The notes: generated by a model not told the origin, from the letters alone. A stretch of 64,000 nt of DNA from Nostoc sp. CHAB 5844 (GCF_020829595.1 NZ_JAIVFW010000037.1:1-64000), one strand, 5' to 3'. Shown: positions 7,534 to 17,574, counted from the first letter of the stretch. A program made the numbers and translations.

Positions 7534-8238
7534 ATGACTCAAACTTGGCTGTGGATTGGTGTCATTAGTATGGCAGTGGGGAGTACTTTTTTTGGCATAG
7601 GCGCACACAATGCTAAAAATGAGCGGTGGAAAATACTATATACACTTAATTTTTTTATTTGCTTGATTGCGGCTGGGCTATATTTAACAATGGCACTTGG
7701 TCAAGGAGTTAATATTATTAATGGTCGTCCAACATATTGGGTAAGATTTGTCACCTGGTTTTGTTCAACGCCACTGTTGCTGCTCGACCTGACTTATTTA
7801 GGAAGAACTAGCCTAGCAATAACAGGCAGCTTATTAGGAGCAAACGCTTATATGCTTGCCACTGGCTTTCTGGCTACAATTTCACCTAAGCCGACTAGCT
7901 ATATTTGGTATATTGTCAGTTGTGCTGCTTACCTTGCCATTGTTTACTTATTAGTAAAGCCTTATCGCATTGAGGCAGAACGCAAACATCCCAGAGTCAA
8001 GCAAGCATTCCGTAAGTTAGTGACAGTGCATTTAGTACTATGGACACTATATCCAATTGTGTGGATTCTTAGTCCAGAAGGGTTCAGCACTTTTGATCAA
8101 GGTTTGGAAGCAATGTCTTATACAATACTGGATATTGCATCTAAAGTAGGATTTGGTTTTTTATCGTTAAATACCCTACATAAAATAGAACAAACAAAAG
8201 AGTTGATGAGTGAATCGCAGGTACAACAAGTGCTTTGA
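7534..8238 (+). CDS. Cyanobacterial halorhodopsin (light-driven anion pump, TSD motif)
   Basis: A seven-helix microbial rhodopsin of 234 residues. The retinal lysine is K204 in LDIASKVGFG, with D200 as the conserved second counterion. Helix C reads R71-FV-T74-WFC-S78-TPLLLLD85, so the bacteriorhodopsin D85/T89/D96 positions are T/S/D. A Thr at the proton-acceptor position rules out an ordinary proton pump. TSD is the signature of cyanobacterial halorhodopsins such as the chloride pump of Mastigocladopsis repens, whose motif residues, as I recall, carry the same numbers. Expected role: inward chloride (or related anion) transport across the cytoplasmic membrane under light. No transducer gene is adjacent. 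Retinal could come from the carotenoid oxygenase at 39773. Confidence 0.9.
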   Translation: MTQTWLWIGVISMAVGSTFFGIGAHNAKNERWKILYTLNFFICLIAAGLYLTMALGQGVNIINGRPTYWVRFVTWFCSTPLLLLDLTYLGRTSLAITGSLLGANAYMLATGFLATISPKPTSYIWYIVSCAAYLAIVYLLVKPYRIEAERKHPRVKQAFRKLVTVHLVLWTLYPIVWILSPEGFSTFDQGLEAMSYTILDIASKVGFGFLSLNTLHKIEQTKELMSESQVQQVL

Positions 8239-8366
8239 GAAAGAGTTCAAATGATAGCTTTAACACTTATTTATTTATCACTGAATAGATTTCAATTGTT
8301 GAGACAAAACTCTGTAATCAAATGATTTAATTAGGAGTGATGTCTAGCAATAAGTATCTGAATATC

Positions 8367-10760
8367 TCAGTTTTTCACTTGAGAATTCACAACAGAAAAT
8401 CCTCGGCGTGTCGGTCTAATTTTGGCTAATTCAACTTGAAAACTTATTCTATCTTTCATTTCACCACTTCGCGCTTCCAAAGTCCAATTCCCAGGACGCA
8501 GATACCAAAATAAATTAGCTGATTGTGTGTCAAGTTTTTCACTGTTCAGCCACCATTCAACAGATGAAGATTGATTTCCTGATAGCTTAAATTCTAATTT
8601 TTGCTGTCCTTCTCCACCGGGGTATAGTAAGAACAAATCGCCATTGTGAGGAGAGACAATTCTCAAATTGCTAGAAACAAAATTTGATTGCTGCTTTGCT
8701 AACCAATCGTCATATTCTGGCGGTAAATTCAAGTTGTTTTGAGTTTCGTAAGCGATTTTATCTTCTGGATAAAAATATTCTTGTACCACAGAGTTACAAT
8801 CTGGTGTTGGGCGTAACCCAGAAACTGCACATATAGGGAGTTTAATTAATCCTTGTGGAACTGCAAAATCTGTGGGTTCTTGATGTTCATGTAGGTGCAA
8901 CATAATGCGGTTCCATAAAGGTGCTGCACCCATAACTCCCGATACCTGACGCATTGGTTCGCCATTGAAGTTCCCCACCCATGTAGCAACGGTGTAGTCG
9001 GTAGTAAAGCCAACAGTCCAGGTATCCCGGAAATTGGAAGAAGTACCCGTTTTTACAGATGTGGGGAAAGGCAAGTTTAATACTGAGTCTACACCAAAAG
9101 CTGTGGCACGGGCATGGCGATCGCTCAGCATATCGGTGATGAGTTGCCATGTAGTTGGGTTAGGGAGTGGGGAGTTTACTTCGACTGCGCTCAGTAACCA
9201 GGGAGTTGGGGAATTAGAGAGTGTTGTTACAAGTGGGGTGGCTTGTCCTTGTCTGGCCATTGTGACGTATGCTTGGGCCAGTTCCCATAAAGTGACTTCA
9301 CCACTACCGAGAGTTAAACCCAAACCGTAGTATTCTGGGGTTTGATTGAGGTGAGTAAATCCTAATTCACGCAGACGTTCTAAAAAAGTTGGTACGCCAA
9401 TTTTTTCTAAGACTCGCACGGCTGGTACATTTAAAGAATTTGCTAACGCTATCCGCACGCGTACCGGGCCGAGAAAGCGTTGAGTATAATCTGTTGGGCT
9501 ATAAAGTTTCGCACCTGGGATGGCATAGTGGGCGGGTACATCGGCCAAAATGGTGTTTGGGCGAATTAATTTTTTTTCTAACGCTAACTCATACACAAAT
9601 GGTTTTAAGGTAGAACCTGGTTGACGTAGCGCCTGTACTCCGTCGTTGCGTCCGAGTTTGGCTTCGTTGAAATAATCAGGTGAACCGACGTAAGCCAAAA
9701 CTTCGCCAGTATGGTTGTCAATTACTAAAACTGCTGCATCGTGGACATTGTTAGCAGCGAGGGTGGAAATTACTTGCTGCGCTTGTGCTTCGACAAATTG
9801 CTGTAATGGCCTATCTATGGTTGTTTGAATGAGATGATCCCCCCTAGCCCACGCCAGTCGCCTCAAGTCGGGAAACCCGCCCACGGCGCTGGCTCCCCTT
9901 AAAAAGGGGGGAATATAGCCCCCTTTGATAAGGGGGGTTGGGGGGATCTGCATTTGGCTGGCTAACCAAAACAAGAAATGAGGTGCGGCGATAATTCCGC
10001 GTTGACGAGACTGAAAAACTACTTTTTCCGTTTGGGTTTTCTGGGCTATTTGTTGAGTGATATAGCCATCCTGTACCATGCGATTGAGGACGTATTTCTG
10101 ACGCTGTTTCAACCTATCCCAATGTTGTAGAGGGTCGAAGTAGGTGGGATTATTAGGAATAGCAGCTAGAAGACTAGCTTGGGCAAGATTTAAGTCACTG
10201 GCTGGAATAGAAAAATAAGTCCGGGATGCAGCTTCTACTCCATATATATTGCCGCCCATTGGTAGCCGGTTGATATATGCGGCGAGGATTTCATCTTTAT
10301 TCATTCCCGCAACTAACCGCCAAGCTAGCCAAATTTCCTGCAATTTACCTGACAGGTTGCGGGGGGATGGTTCTAACATCCGCGCCAGTTGCATTGTAAT
10401 TGTGGAAGCACCGGAGACTATTCTTTTGGTGTGAATGGCTTGGTTGATGGCGCGGATAATAGCTTTCATATCCAATGCGCCATGCTGATAGAAACTGCTA
10501 TCTTCGGCGGCTAAAATTGCCTTGATAAATTGGGGAGAAACCTGATTTAAGGGTACTACTGCGGTGTGTTCTTGATCACGGGTGAGGATTGTTCCTAATG
10601 GTAGCCCATTGCGATCGCTAAATTCTAAGGCTAACCTATTTTGAGCTATGTCTGCGGCATGAATAGGTGCAAAATAAGGCAGTAACCGCACTACTAGACA
10701 TATTAGTGCGATCGCTATGATAAATTTTACTTTTTGGATGAGCCGCCTACTTAATCTCAT
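8367..10760 (-). CDS. pbpC: Penicillin-binding protein 1C (bifunctional peptidoglycan synthase)
   Basis: A 797-residue protein. There is an N-terminal membrane anchor (IIAIALICLVVRLLPYFA), then a GT51 glycosyltransferase with EDSSFYQHGALD and RNLSGKLQEIWLA, then a transpeptidase with the serine motif GSTLKP, SLN and KTGTSSNFRDTW, and a C-terminal beta domain (~700-790) of the PBP1C type. It polymerises and cross-links peptidoglycan on the periplasmic side. It is divergent from the alpha-2-macroglobulin gene; the two families are linked in many bacteria. Two in-frame segments made of dispersed repeats interrupt it: one between the GT and TP domains (proline/glycine-rich), one inside the TP domain. 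The core motifs survive, so it may still work. Confidence 0.92.
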   Translation of the reverse strand: MRLSRRLIQKVKFIIAIALICLVVRLLPYFAPIHAADIAQNRLALEFSDRNGLPLGTILTRDQEHTAVVPLNQVSPQFIKAILAAEDSSFYQHGALDMKAIIRAINQAIHTKRIVSGASTITMQLARMLEPSPRNLSGKLQEIWLAWRLVAGMNKDEILAAYINRLPMGGNIYGVEAASRTYFSIPASDLNLAQASLLAAIPNNPTYFDPLQHWDRLKQRQKYVLNRMVQDGYITQQIAQKTQTEKVVFQSRQRGIIAAPHFLFWLASQMQIPPTPLIKGGYIPPFLRGASAVGGFPDLRRLAWARGDHLIQTTIDRPLQQFVEAQAQQVISTLAANNVHDAAVLVIDNHTGEVLAYVGSPDYFNEAKLGRNDGVQALRQPGSTLKPFVYELALEKKLIRPNTILADVPAHYAIPGAKLYSPTDYTQRFLGPVRVRIALANSLNVPAVRVLEKIGVPTFLERLRELGFTHLNQTPEYYGLGLTLGSGEVTLWELAQAYVTMARQGQATPLVTTLSNSPTPWLLSAVEVNSPLPNPTTWQLITDMLSDRHARATAFGVDSVLNLPFPTSVKTGTSSNFRDTWTVGFTTDYTVATWVGNFNGEPMRQVSGVMGAAPLWNRIMLHLHEHQEPTDFAVPQGLIKLPICAVSGLRPTPDCNSVVQEYFYPEDKIAYETQNNLNLPPEYDDWLAKQQSNFVSSNLRIVSPHNGDLFLLYPGGEGQQKLEFKLSGNQSSSVEWWLNSEKLDTQSANLFWYLRPGNWTLEARSGEMKDRISFQVELAKIRPTRRGFSVVNSQVKN
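9155..9216. repeat. Dispersed repeat inserted in frame inside pbpC
   Basis: The block reads GGGAGTGGGGAGTTT...CAGGGAGTTGGGGAATT, a type typical of Nostoc intergenic STRR-like repeats, flanking a 'cttcgactgcgctcagta' element. It is translated as a ~20-residue Ser/Pro-rich loop (SNSPTPWLLSAVEVNSPLPNP) within the transpeptidase domain. The frame is kept. Confidence 0.65.
9836..9948. repeat. 113 bp palindromic repeat inserted in frame inside pbpC
   Basis: The block is bounded by GATCCCCCC and GGGGGGATC (9 bp inverted ends). It contains the GGGAAACCCGCCCACGG module found in intergenic repeats at 1.1, 3.7 and 61.98 kb, plus an AAAAAGGGGGGAATATAG tract. It adds ~37 residues (QIPPTPLIKGGYIPPFLRGA...) between the glycosyltransferase and transpeptidase domains. 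Confidence 0.75.
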
Positions 10761-10997
10761 CAGGGATTCCCCTGTATAGTCAAAATTACTTTAATTTTGG
10801 CGTGGTGACTATATCTTTATCAGTGATTATTTCAAAGACTTAACAATCTCTGCCAATCTAAATTAAGAATTGTAGTTATTTTTGTAAATAGCTATGGGTG
10901 ATTGGTTATCCATATAGAGAAATTATCTCACGCAAAGGCGCAAAGAAGAACTCAAAGATTAGGTAAAAAAGTAACTAAGATTTTTTATTTATTGAAC

Positions 10998-13900
10998 ATG
11001 ATTATTAAAACTTTCCTCCGATTATTTATCATTCTGACATTTCTAATAGGCGTTAGCGGATGTAGTTTATTAGGTATATCCTCAAATAAAGAACCACTAC
11101 CCGCCGTCTCTCAACTCACTCCACCCAATTTACCAGACTGGATTGAACAAATTAGTCCGATTGGGGATGCAAAAGCTCTCAACCAAATTCGGATTCGTTT
11201 TAAAGAAGCTTTAATTCCTGTTGAAAGTCTTGATAGTGCAGAACAGCAAAGTTTATTACAAAAGTTTGCTTTATGGCCGCCGTTACCCGGTCAATTTCGC
11301 TTTTTAACACCGCGTATGGTAGGCTTTCAAGCAGATAAAGCACTGCCACAAGCAACAAGATTTCAAGTTACTTTAAAAGCAGGTTTGGCAGATTTAAAAA
11401 ATCATCGGTTAAATAAAGATTTAGCTTGGACATTTAACACCGAGCCTATCAATTTGACTAATTTACCAGGTGTTAGCCCTGTTGAAAAAGCTGAGATTGA
11501 ACCTATAAACTTACAACAGAAACTGCAATTTACATCCAATGTAGAATTAAAATTAGCTTCTGTACAAGAGCATATCAAACTTGTGCCTGAAGGTAAAAAT
11601 AAAGATATCAAATTTCAAGTAGAATTAGCGAAAGAAGAAAAACCAACAGAAGGTGAAGACCCTTTAGAAAAATTTGACCCTTCAGCACGTAATTGGGTTT
11701 ATAATCTCGTACCGCAGCAAAGTCTGGAAAAAGCGACTAACTATCGTCTTGTATTTTCTCCTGGCATATTACCAGATTACGGTAACTTACCAACAAATAA
11801 GGAATCTGTTAGTAAGTTAGCAACTTATTCACCGTTAGCATTTCAAAAAATTAACTTTTACGGACAACCAGATGTTAACGGAACCTACGGGCGATTTCTT
11901 AAAGGTAGCCCGCAGCTAGAATTTAATAATATTTTAGTAGCAGATTCCGTTAAGGATAATATAAAAATTGAGCCAGCACCAAAAGATATCTCCCGAATGC
12001 TACAAGTAGCTGATGAATCTAGTGTTGTGACTATCAATCCCTACGCTTTAGAACCAATTACTAATTATAAAATTACTATTGGTACAAATCTCAAAGATAA
12101 ATTTGGGCAGACTTTGAATAAACCTGTCACCCTACAATACAATACTGGAGATTTAGCTAGTGATATTTGGGTTCCTTCAGATTTACATATTTTTCCTTCA
12201 GGTCAAAACTTACAATTAAATATTAGTACAGTTAATCTACCAGAGTCTAAATATCAAGCAACTTATCGTGTAGTTCAACCTACTGATTTAGTTTATTTTA
12301 ACAGTGCTTATCCTAAAGGTAATGATAACGATTTATTACCACAGACAAGTGCATGGCAAAGCTTTAAAGTAAATAATAGAAAAAATCAGCAATTTGATGT
12401 CAATGTACCTTTAAGAGAAAAGCTTGGTAGCCCTACAGGGATGTTAGCCTATGGAGTACAAGCCCGCACGAATAAATATCAAGAAAATGGTAAGGAACTT
12501 TGGCGTGAACCGATAACTTATGGTTTAGTGCAATTAACAAATTTGGGTGTATTTAACCAATGGTTCCCTGATTCTGGTTTAATTCGGGTACATCATCTAA
12601 GTGATGGTTCGCCAGTGAAGGGTGCAGCTATTGAAATTTATCAATCAAAGTTAGAGGCAAAATCTCTGGGTGATGCTGTACCTTGCGCGACAGGTAAAAC
12701 TGATGATAATGGTACTTTAAAACTACAAGACGATAATCTAAAGCAGTGTTTTGCAGGTAATCAAAGGTTTACAAAATCGCCACAACTATTAGTAATTGCC
12801 CGTGAAAATCAAGATTGGGCTTTTGCGAGAACAGAAGAATATAGTGGTGTTTTTGGTTACGGTATTGATGCAGGTTGGCAAGAAGCTAAACAAGAATCAC
12901 GAGGCGTATTTTTTTCTGATAGACAGTTATATCAACCAGGAGAAAAGGCTTGGTTAACTGGTTTTGCTGACTATTTACAAAATGGTACTATCCAGCAAGA
13001 TAAAAATGCTAATTACCAATTAACTTTAGTAAATCCCGACGGACAGAAGACTGATTTAGGTAGCAAAACTACAAACGAGTTTGGTACATTCTCTCTAGAG
13101 TTACCGATTCAGAAAACTCAGCGTTTAGGCTACTATACAGTTCAGGCTAAAGGTAAAAACAGACAAGAAATTTCCGGTGAGTTTCGGGTGGCTGAGTTTA
13201 AACCACCGAATTTTAAAGTTGAACTCAATTTAGATAAAGAGTTTGCATTGGTTAACGATAAAGTTGAAGCTAAAGCCGCTAGTAACTATTTATTTGGTGC
13301 GCCTGTAGAAGCAGGAGAAGCTAAATATTTTGTGACACGTCAGCAGACTAATTTTATCCCCAAAGGTTGGGACGAATTGAGTTTTGGTAGACAATGGTTT
13401 TGGCCGGAAGAAAGTCCATCTTTGCCAAGTGATGTGTTGCAAACTAATTCTAAGTTAGATGCAAATGGTAAAACTAGTCAAACTGTGACGGTAGCAAAAG
13501 ATTTACCTTATCCCATGACTTATCAGGTAGATGTACAAGTTGCAGATGTTTCTAATTTATCTGTGGCTGCTTCTCAAGAATTTACGGCTTTACCAAGTAA
13601 CCGCCTGATTGGTTTAAAAAGTAACTTTATTGCTGATGCTGGTAAGGCTTTACCTATTGAAGTTATTGTGACTGAACCTACAGGAAAACCACTCACAGGT
13701 CAACGGGTACGTCTAGAATTACAAAAGATGCAATATAGTAGTGTAACGCAGTTGGTTGAAGGTAGTCGCACTGCGAAAAATCAAGTTGAATATAAAACAA
13801 TGCAACAAGCAGAGATTACATCTGCTGAGAGTACCCAGATATTAACTCTCACACCACCGGAATCAGGTGCTTATCGCATTCGCGCTAATTTTAGCGATAC

Positions 13901-16730
13901 AAAAGAAGAATTAACAGCTACAGATTTGCAAATTTGGGCAACAGGAGAAAACCCAGTTTATTGGAGTTCCGAAGAACGCGATCGCCTAGAAGTTAAACTA
14001 GATAAAAAAGAGTTTCAACCTGGGGAAACTGCCACAGCTTTAATTCAATCTCCCTACCCAGAAGCAGAATTATATTTTGCTGTTATCAAAGACAAACCCC
14101 TTTATCAACAAGTAACCAAAGTTAAGGGAGGTGCACCCCAAATTCAGTTTCAAGTCACCCCAGAAATGTTACCCAATGCAGCAGTAGAAGCTGTATTAGT
14201 GAGACAAGGCACACCTCTCAACCAAGTAGAACCAGGAATAGATAAATTAGTCAAAATTGGTTTTACACCTTTTAAAGTCAACTTGCAAGATAAATATTTA
14301 AAAGTCCAAGTTACGCCATTGCAAGCATCTTTAGAACCCGGTGCAGAAGAAACGATACAATTAGCACTTCAAGATAATCAAAATAATCCCACCCCAGGAC
14401 AATTTACCGTCATGGTGGTAAATGAAGCGGTGTTGCAACTATCTGGTTATCGTCCGCCAAACTTGGTAGATACAGTCTATGCAGAACAGCAAATATCTAC
14501 CCGTTTCAGTGATAATCGTCCTGATGTGGTGATACAACCGCAAGATATAGCGAAACCTAAAGGTTGGGGTTATGGCGGCGGTTTTTCCCCAGGTGCAGCA
14601 AATACGCGTGTCCGCACAGATTTTCAAGCTTTAGCTTACTACAATGGTTCTGTTTTAGCCGATGCTAGTGGTAAGGCGCAGATAACCTTTAAATTACCTG
14701 ATGATTTAACTACATGGCGAGTGATGGCTGTCGCTACCGATGGAAATTTGCGCTTCGGGAATGCTGATGCGACATTTATCACCACCAAACCACTGCTAAC
14801 CAACGCTATTTTGCCACAATTTGCTCGTCCAGGCGATCGCATCTTTGCAGGTTTATCCGTCACTAACACCACTGGGAATACCGGAAACTTGTCAATTAAC
14901 GGCGAACTTAGCGGTAGTGTAATGTTTGCAGACAAGAACCTCACAACTACTTCCTTACAAACCAATGCAGAGTCAGCTACTCGTGCTTATCGCTTCCCAA
15001 TGTTTGCAGGTAGCGTTGGTGAAAGTAAAGTCCGGTTTACCACCCAGCTAAATAATACAGCCGCCGATGCTTTTGAAGTGCCTTTAGAAGTGAAGCCGCT
15101 AGAAATTACAGAACAAGTTGTCGAAACTGGCGTAACTGAAAAACAAGTTAAAATTCCGGTGAATTTTGATAAAAACATCGCCCCGGAAGCAGGCGGTTTA
15201 GATATTCAATTGGCGAGTACGTTGATACCAGAAATTAAAGTACCAGCCAAACAAGTTTTAGCAGATAATGATTTACCCTTTGCAGAACCAGCCGCTAGTC
15301 AGTTAATAATTGCTGCTAACCTGCAAACTTTAGGACAAAAATACAGTCAATCATTTGCTGAATTTAATCCTAGCCAACAGGCAAATCAAGCCATTACTCA
15401 ATTGCAAAAATTACAGGTAGCCGACGGTGGTTTTGCTGCTTATCCAGGACAAGAAAAATCTGATCCTTGGGTTTCCGCTTATGCTGCTGAGTCTTTGGTA
15501 AAAGCTAATCAAGCATTTCCTGGTTTTCTAGATTCTACAACACTAACGCGCTTAAAAAATTATCTGCAAAAAGTTTTAGCTAACCCAGGACAGTACGATT
15601 TTTGTAAACAACAACTATGTAAAAACCAACTGCAATTAAATACCTTAATTGCATTAGCAGAACTGGGAGATAAACGCAATAGTTTCCTAGGAGATATTTA
15701 TCAACAACGCCAAAATTTTGATATAGTCACCCAAATCAAACTGGCAAGGTACTTATCTCAATTCCCAGAATGGCAAGATGAATCACAACAAATGTTGAAC
15801 CAGTTACAACAAAATATCTATGAAACTGGTCGCACAGCAGTTATTAGTTTACCCCGCAGTTGGGAATGGATGAATTCATCTACTACCGCACAAGCACAGG
15901 CTTTACGGTTATTTATTGCCAAACAAAGCAAGCCGCAAGTTCTTGATAAATTGTTCCAAAGTCTGCTAACAATGCGACGAGATGGCACATGGCAAACTAA
16001 CTATAATAATGCTCAAGCATTAACAGCTTTAGTAGAATACAGCCAACTGCAACCCACCCCACCAAATTTTGTCACTACAATAAGATTAGCTGGGAAAAAG
16101 TTAGGAGAAAATCGCTTTGATGGTTACAAAAATTCTAGTTTACAGCTAAATGTGCCAATGGAAAAAGTACCTCGTGGTCGTCACGATTTGATGTTGCAAA
16201 AATCAGGTAATGGCAAATTACATTATTTAGTTGCCTATAATTATCGCTTGCAAGGTAATCAACCAGGAAGATTTAATGGTTTACGGGTAACAAGAGAAAT
16301 TAGCAAAGTTGGTGAAGAAAAAGTCTTGCAAAAAACCGGGATGTATGCTTTTGATAAACCGTTAACTGTAGATAGTGGACAAGTCTTTGATATTGGTTTA
16401 GAAATAATTGCCGATCGCCCAGTAGACCATATAGTAATTAAAGACCCATTACCAGCAGGATTTGAAGCCGTTGATCAGAGTTTTCAAACTGCGACAGCTG
16501 CTTTGCAAGCCAAAGCAGATAGTTGGCAACTTGGTTATCGCAATATTTACCGCGATCGCATTATCGCCTACGCCGACCACCTCGAACCAGGAGTTTATAG
16601 CCTCCATTACTTAGTCCGTTCTGTCACTCCTGGTACATATCTTTGGCCTGGTGCGGAAGCGCATCTACAATACGCGCCAGAAGAATTTGGGCGTTCTGCT
16701 GATTCGACAATTATTCTTGAGGAGAAGTAG
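10998..16730 (+). CDS. Bacterial alpha-2-macroglobulin lipoprotein, thioester motif absent
   Basis: A 1910-residue lipoprotein. I start at ATG 10998 because the signal peptide MIIKTFLRLFIILTFLIGVS leads straight into the lipobox cysteine (GVSGC). Upstream in-frame codons come from a 'cacgcaaaggcgcaaag' dispersed repeat. The architecture is of the YfhM/YfaS type: repeated macroglobulin domains, the A2M family region around PKGWGYGGGFSPG and LPDDLTTWRVMAVATDG (~1200-1280), then an alpha-helical toroid (LQKLQVADGGFAAYPGQ) and a C-terminal domain (IVIKDPLPAGFE). Where thioester types have CxEQ, this one reads LPFAEPAASQL, so no thioester can form. Family role: periplasmic trap for proteases that protects the wall, working with PBP1C, encoded divergently. 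Confidence 0.88.
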   Translation: MIIKTFLRLFIILTFLIGVSGCSLLGISSNKEPLPAVSQLTPPNLPDWIEQISPIGDAKALNQIRIRFKEALIPVESLDSAEQQSLLQKFALWPPLPGQFRFLTPRMVGFQADKALPQATRFQVTLKAGLADLKNHRLNKDLAWTFNTEPINLTNLPGVSPVEKAEIEPINLQQKLQFTSNVELKLASVQEHIKLVPEGKNKDIKFQVELAKEEKPTEGEDPLEKFDPSARNWVYNLVPQQSLEKATNYRLVFSPGILPDYGNLPTNKESVSKLATYSPLAFQKINFYGQPDVNGTYGRFLKGSPQLEFNNILVADSVKDNIKIEPAPKDISRMLQVADESSVVTINPYALEPITNYKITIGTNLKDKFGQTLNKPVTLQYNTGDLASDIWVPSDLHIFPSGQNLQLNISTVNLPESKYQATYRVVQPTDLVYFNSAYPKGNDNDLLPQTSAWQSFKVNNRKNQQFDVNVPLREKLGSPTGMLAYGVQARTNKYQENGKELWREPITYGLVQLTNLGVFNQWFPDSGLIRVHHLSDGSPVKGAAIEIYQSKLEAKSLGDAVPCATGKTDDNGTLKLQDDNLKQCFAGNQRFTKSPQLLVIARENQDWAFARTEEYSGVFGYGIDAGWQEAKQESRGVFFSDRQLYQPGEKAWLTGFADYLQNGTIQQDKNANYQLTLVNPDGQKTDLGSKTTNEFGTFSLELPIQKTQRLGYYTVQAKGKNRQEISGEFRVAEFKPPNFKVELNLDKEFALVNDKVEAKAASNYLFGAPVEAGEAKYFVTRQQTNFIPKGWDELSFGRQWFWPEESPSLPSDVLQTNSKLDANGKTSQTVTVAKDLPYPMTYQVDVQVADVSNLSVAASQEFTALPSNRLIGLKSNFIADAGKALPIEVIVTEPTGKPLTGQRVRLELQKMQYSSVTQLVEGSRTAKNQVEYKTMQQAEITSAESTQILTLTPPESGAYRIRANFSDTKEELTATDLQIWATGENPVYWSSEERDRLEVKLDKKEFQPGETATALIQSPYPEAELYFAVIKDKPLYQQVTKVKGGAPQIQFQVTPEMLPNAAVEAVLVRQGTPLNQVEPGIDKLVKIGFTPFKVNLQDKYLKVQVTPLQASLEPGAEETIQLALQDNQNNPTPGQFTVMVVNEAVLQLSGYRPPNLVDTVYAEQQISTRFSDNRPDVVIQPQDIAKPKGWGYGGGFSPGAANTRVRTDFQALAYYNGSVLADASGKAQITFKLPDDLTTWRVMAVATDGNLRFGNADATFITTKPLLTNAILPQFARPGDRIFAGLSVTNTTGNTGNLSINGELSGSVMFADKNLTTTSLQTNAESATRAYRFPMFAGSVGESKVRFTTQLNNTAADAFEVPLEVKPLEITEQVVETGVTEKQVKIPVNFDKNIAPEAGGLDIQLASTLIPEIKVPAKQVLADNDLPFAEPAASQLIIAANLQTLGQKYSQSFAEFNPSQQANQAITQLQKLQVADGGFAAYPGQEKSDPWVSAYAAESLVKANQAFPGFLDSTTLTRLKNYLQKVLANPGQYDFCKQQLCKNQLQLNTLIALAELGDKRNSFLGDIYQQRQNFDIVTQIKLARYLSQFPEWQDESQQMLNQLQQNIYETGRTAVISLPRSWEWMNSSTTAQAQALRLFIAKQSKPQVLDKLFQSLLTMRRDGTWQTNYNNAQALTALVEYSQLQPTPPNFVTTIRLAGKKLGENRFDGYKNSSLQLNVPMEKVPRGRHDLMLQKSGNGKLHYLVAYNYRLQGNQPGRFNGLRVTREISKVGEEKVLQKTGMYAFDKPLTVDSGQVFDIGLEIIADRPVDHIVIKDPLPAGFEAVDQSFQTATAALQAKADSWQLGYRNIYRDRIIAYADHLEPGVYSLHYLVRSVTPGTYLWPGAEAHLQYAPEEFGRSADSTIILEEK

Positions 16731-16736
16731 AGTTTT

Positions 16737-16880
16737 TTTAACGCAGAGGTGCGCTGAGGTAAACGCAGCGAAAAGTTGCGTGCGGTGAACCACTTGCGGT
16801 GGACGGGTTTCCCGGCATAAGCAAAGTGGTGAACCCGGAGGGGGGTTCCCCCCGTTGAGCAAACTTTTCAAGACAAAGTT
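16737..16880. repeat. Dispersed palindromic repeat block
   Basis: It starts AACGCAGAGGTGCGCTGAGG and holds several nested palindromes (GGACGGGTTTCCCGGC, GGAGGGGGGTTCCCCCC). Related 'acgcagaggtacgcggagt' copies occur at 63637 and, more diverged, near 35392. It fills the space between the macroglobulin stop and the convergent Uma2 gene's stop. Confidence 0.6.
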
Positions 16881-17574
16881 ACGCGGAGTTTTTGTTGAGG
16901 TGTTGTACAAACGCAGCATGTTCTGGTGACTTCAAACCCTCTTGCACCACCTCCAAAACTCGCGCCATCTGATTGTTTAACAGCGCCTCTACTGCCAACC
17001 ATAAACCCGGAAACACGTGAGAACGAATAATTCCATCTGCGCCTGGTGATAGCAATTGATAGTCGCCATCAACTAAGCGAAACCATTCAATTTGATTCTC
17101 GTAGGATTGCCAGATGACGTACTCCAACACTCCATTACGGCGATAAACCTGCTTTTTGCTGCCCGTATCAATCGCCACGCTACTAGCTGCAATTTCCACA
17201 ATCAATTCGGGAGATCCTTCAATGTAACCATCACGACTTAATTTAGTTTGTCCACCCGCAGCAGGTTCAATAAACAGCACCGCATCTGGTTGGGGTTCGT
17301 TATCTAAATCTAGTCTGACTGTCGGTGAATCACTGAAGTCAACGCCAGGAGTCAGTGCTTGATAGACTCCTAACCAAGTCATAACTCGACTGTGAGGTTT
17401 GCCATGCTGTTCATGTCTTAAGGGAGATGCCACGTAAACGATTCCTTCAATCAGTTCTGCTTTTCTGATGTGGGGTGCAGCCTCATAACGACGTTCAAAT
17501 TCAGGGCGAGTGAGGCGATCGCCACTTTCAAGCGGAGGTATTGATTGTGTTTGGGGTGAGTACTCTCTAACCAT
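16879..17574 (-). CDS. Uma2-family (DUF820) putative PD-(D/E)XK endonuclease
   Basis: A 231-residue member of the Uma2 family, which is greatly expanded in filamentous cyanobacteria. The nuclease-like core is visible: D in QPDAVLFIEP, E in SPELIVEIAAS, and K/R in KKQVYRRNGVLEYVIW, the D...E(x)E...K layout. The N-terminus has the usual LTRPEFERRYEAAP. Despite the label, a biological substrate is rarely known; many members are thought to belong to mobile or defence-linked gene sets. It is a single gene with no partner beside it. Confidence 0.85.
   Translation of the reverse strand: MVREYSPQTQSIPPLESGDRLTRPEFERRYEAAPHIRKAELIEGIVYVASPLRHEQHGKPHSRVMTWLGVYQALTPGVDFSDSPTVRLDLDNEPQPDAVLFIEPAAGGQTKLSRDGYIEGSPELIVEIAASSVAIDTGSKKQVYRRNGVLEYVIWQSYENQIEWFRLVDGDYQLLSPGADGIIRSHVFPGLWLAVEALLNNQMARVLEVVQEGLKSPEHAAFVQHLNKNSA

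Noticed and set aside
7534-8238. Annotating the rhodopsin as Anabaena-type sensory rhodopsin
   Set aside because: Helix C has T-S-D where ASR keeps an Asp counterion, and the sequence follows the halorhodopsin-like branch.
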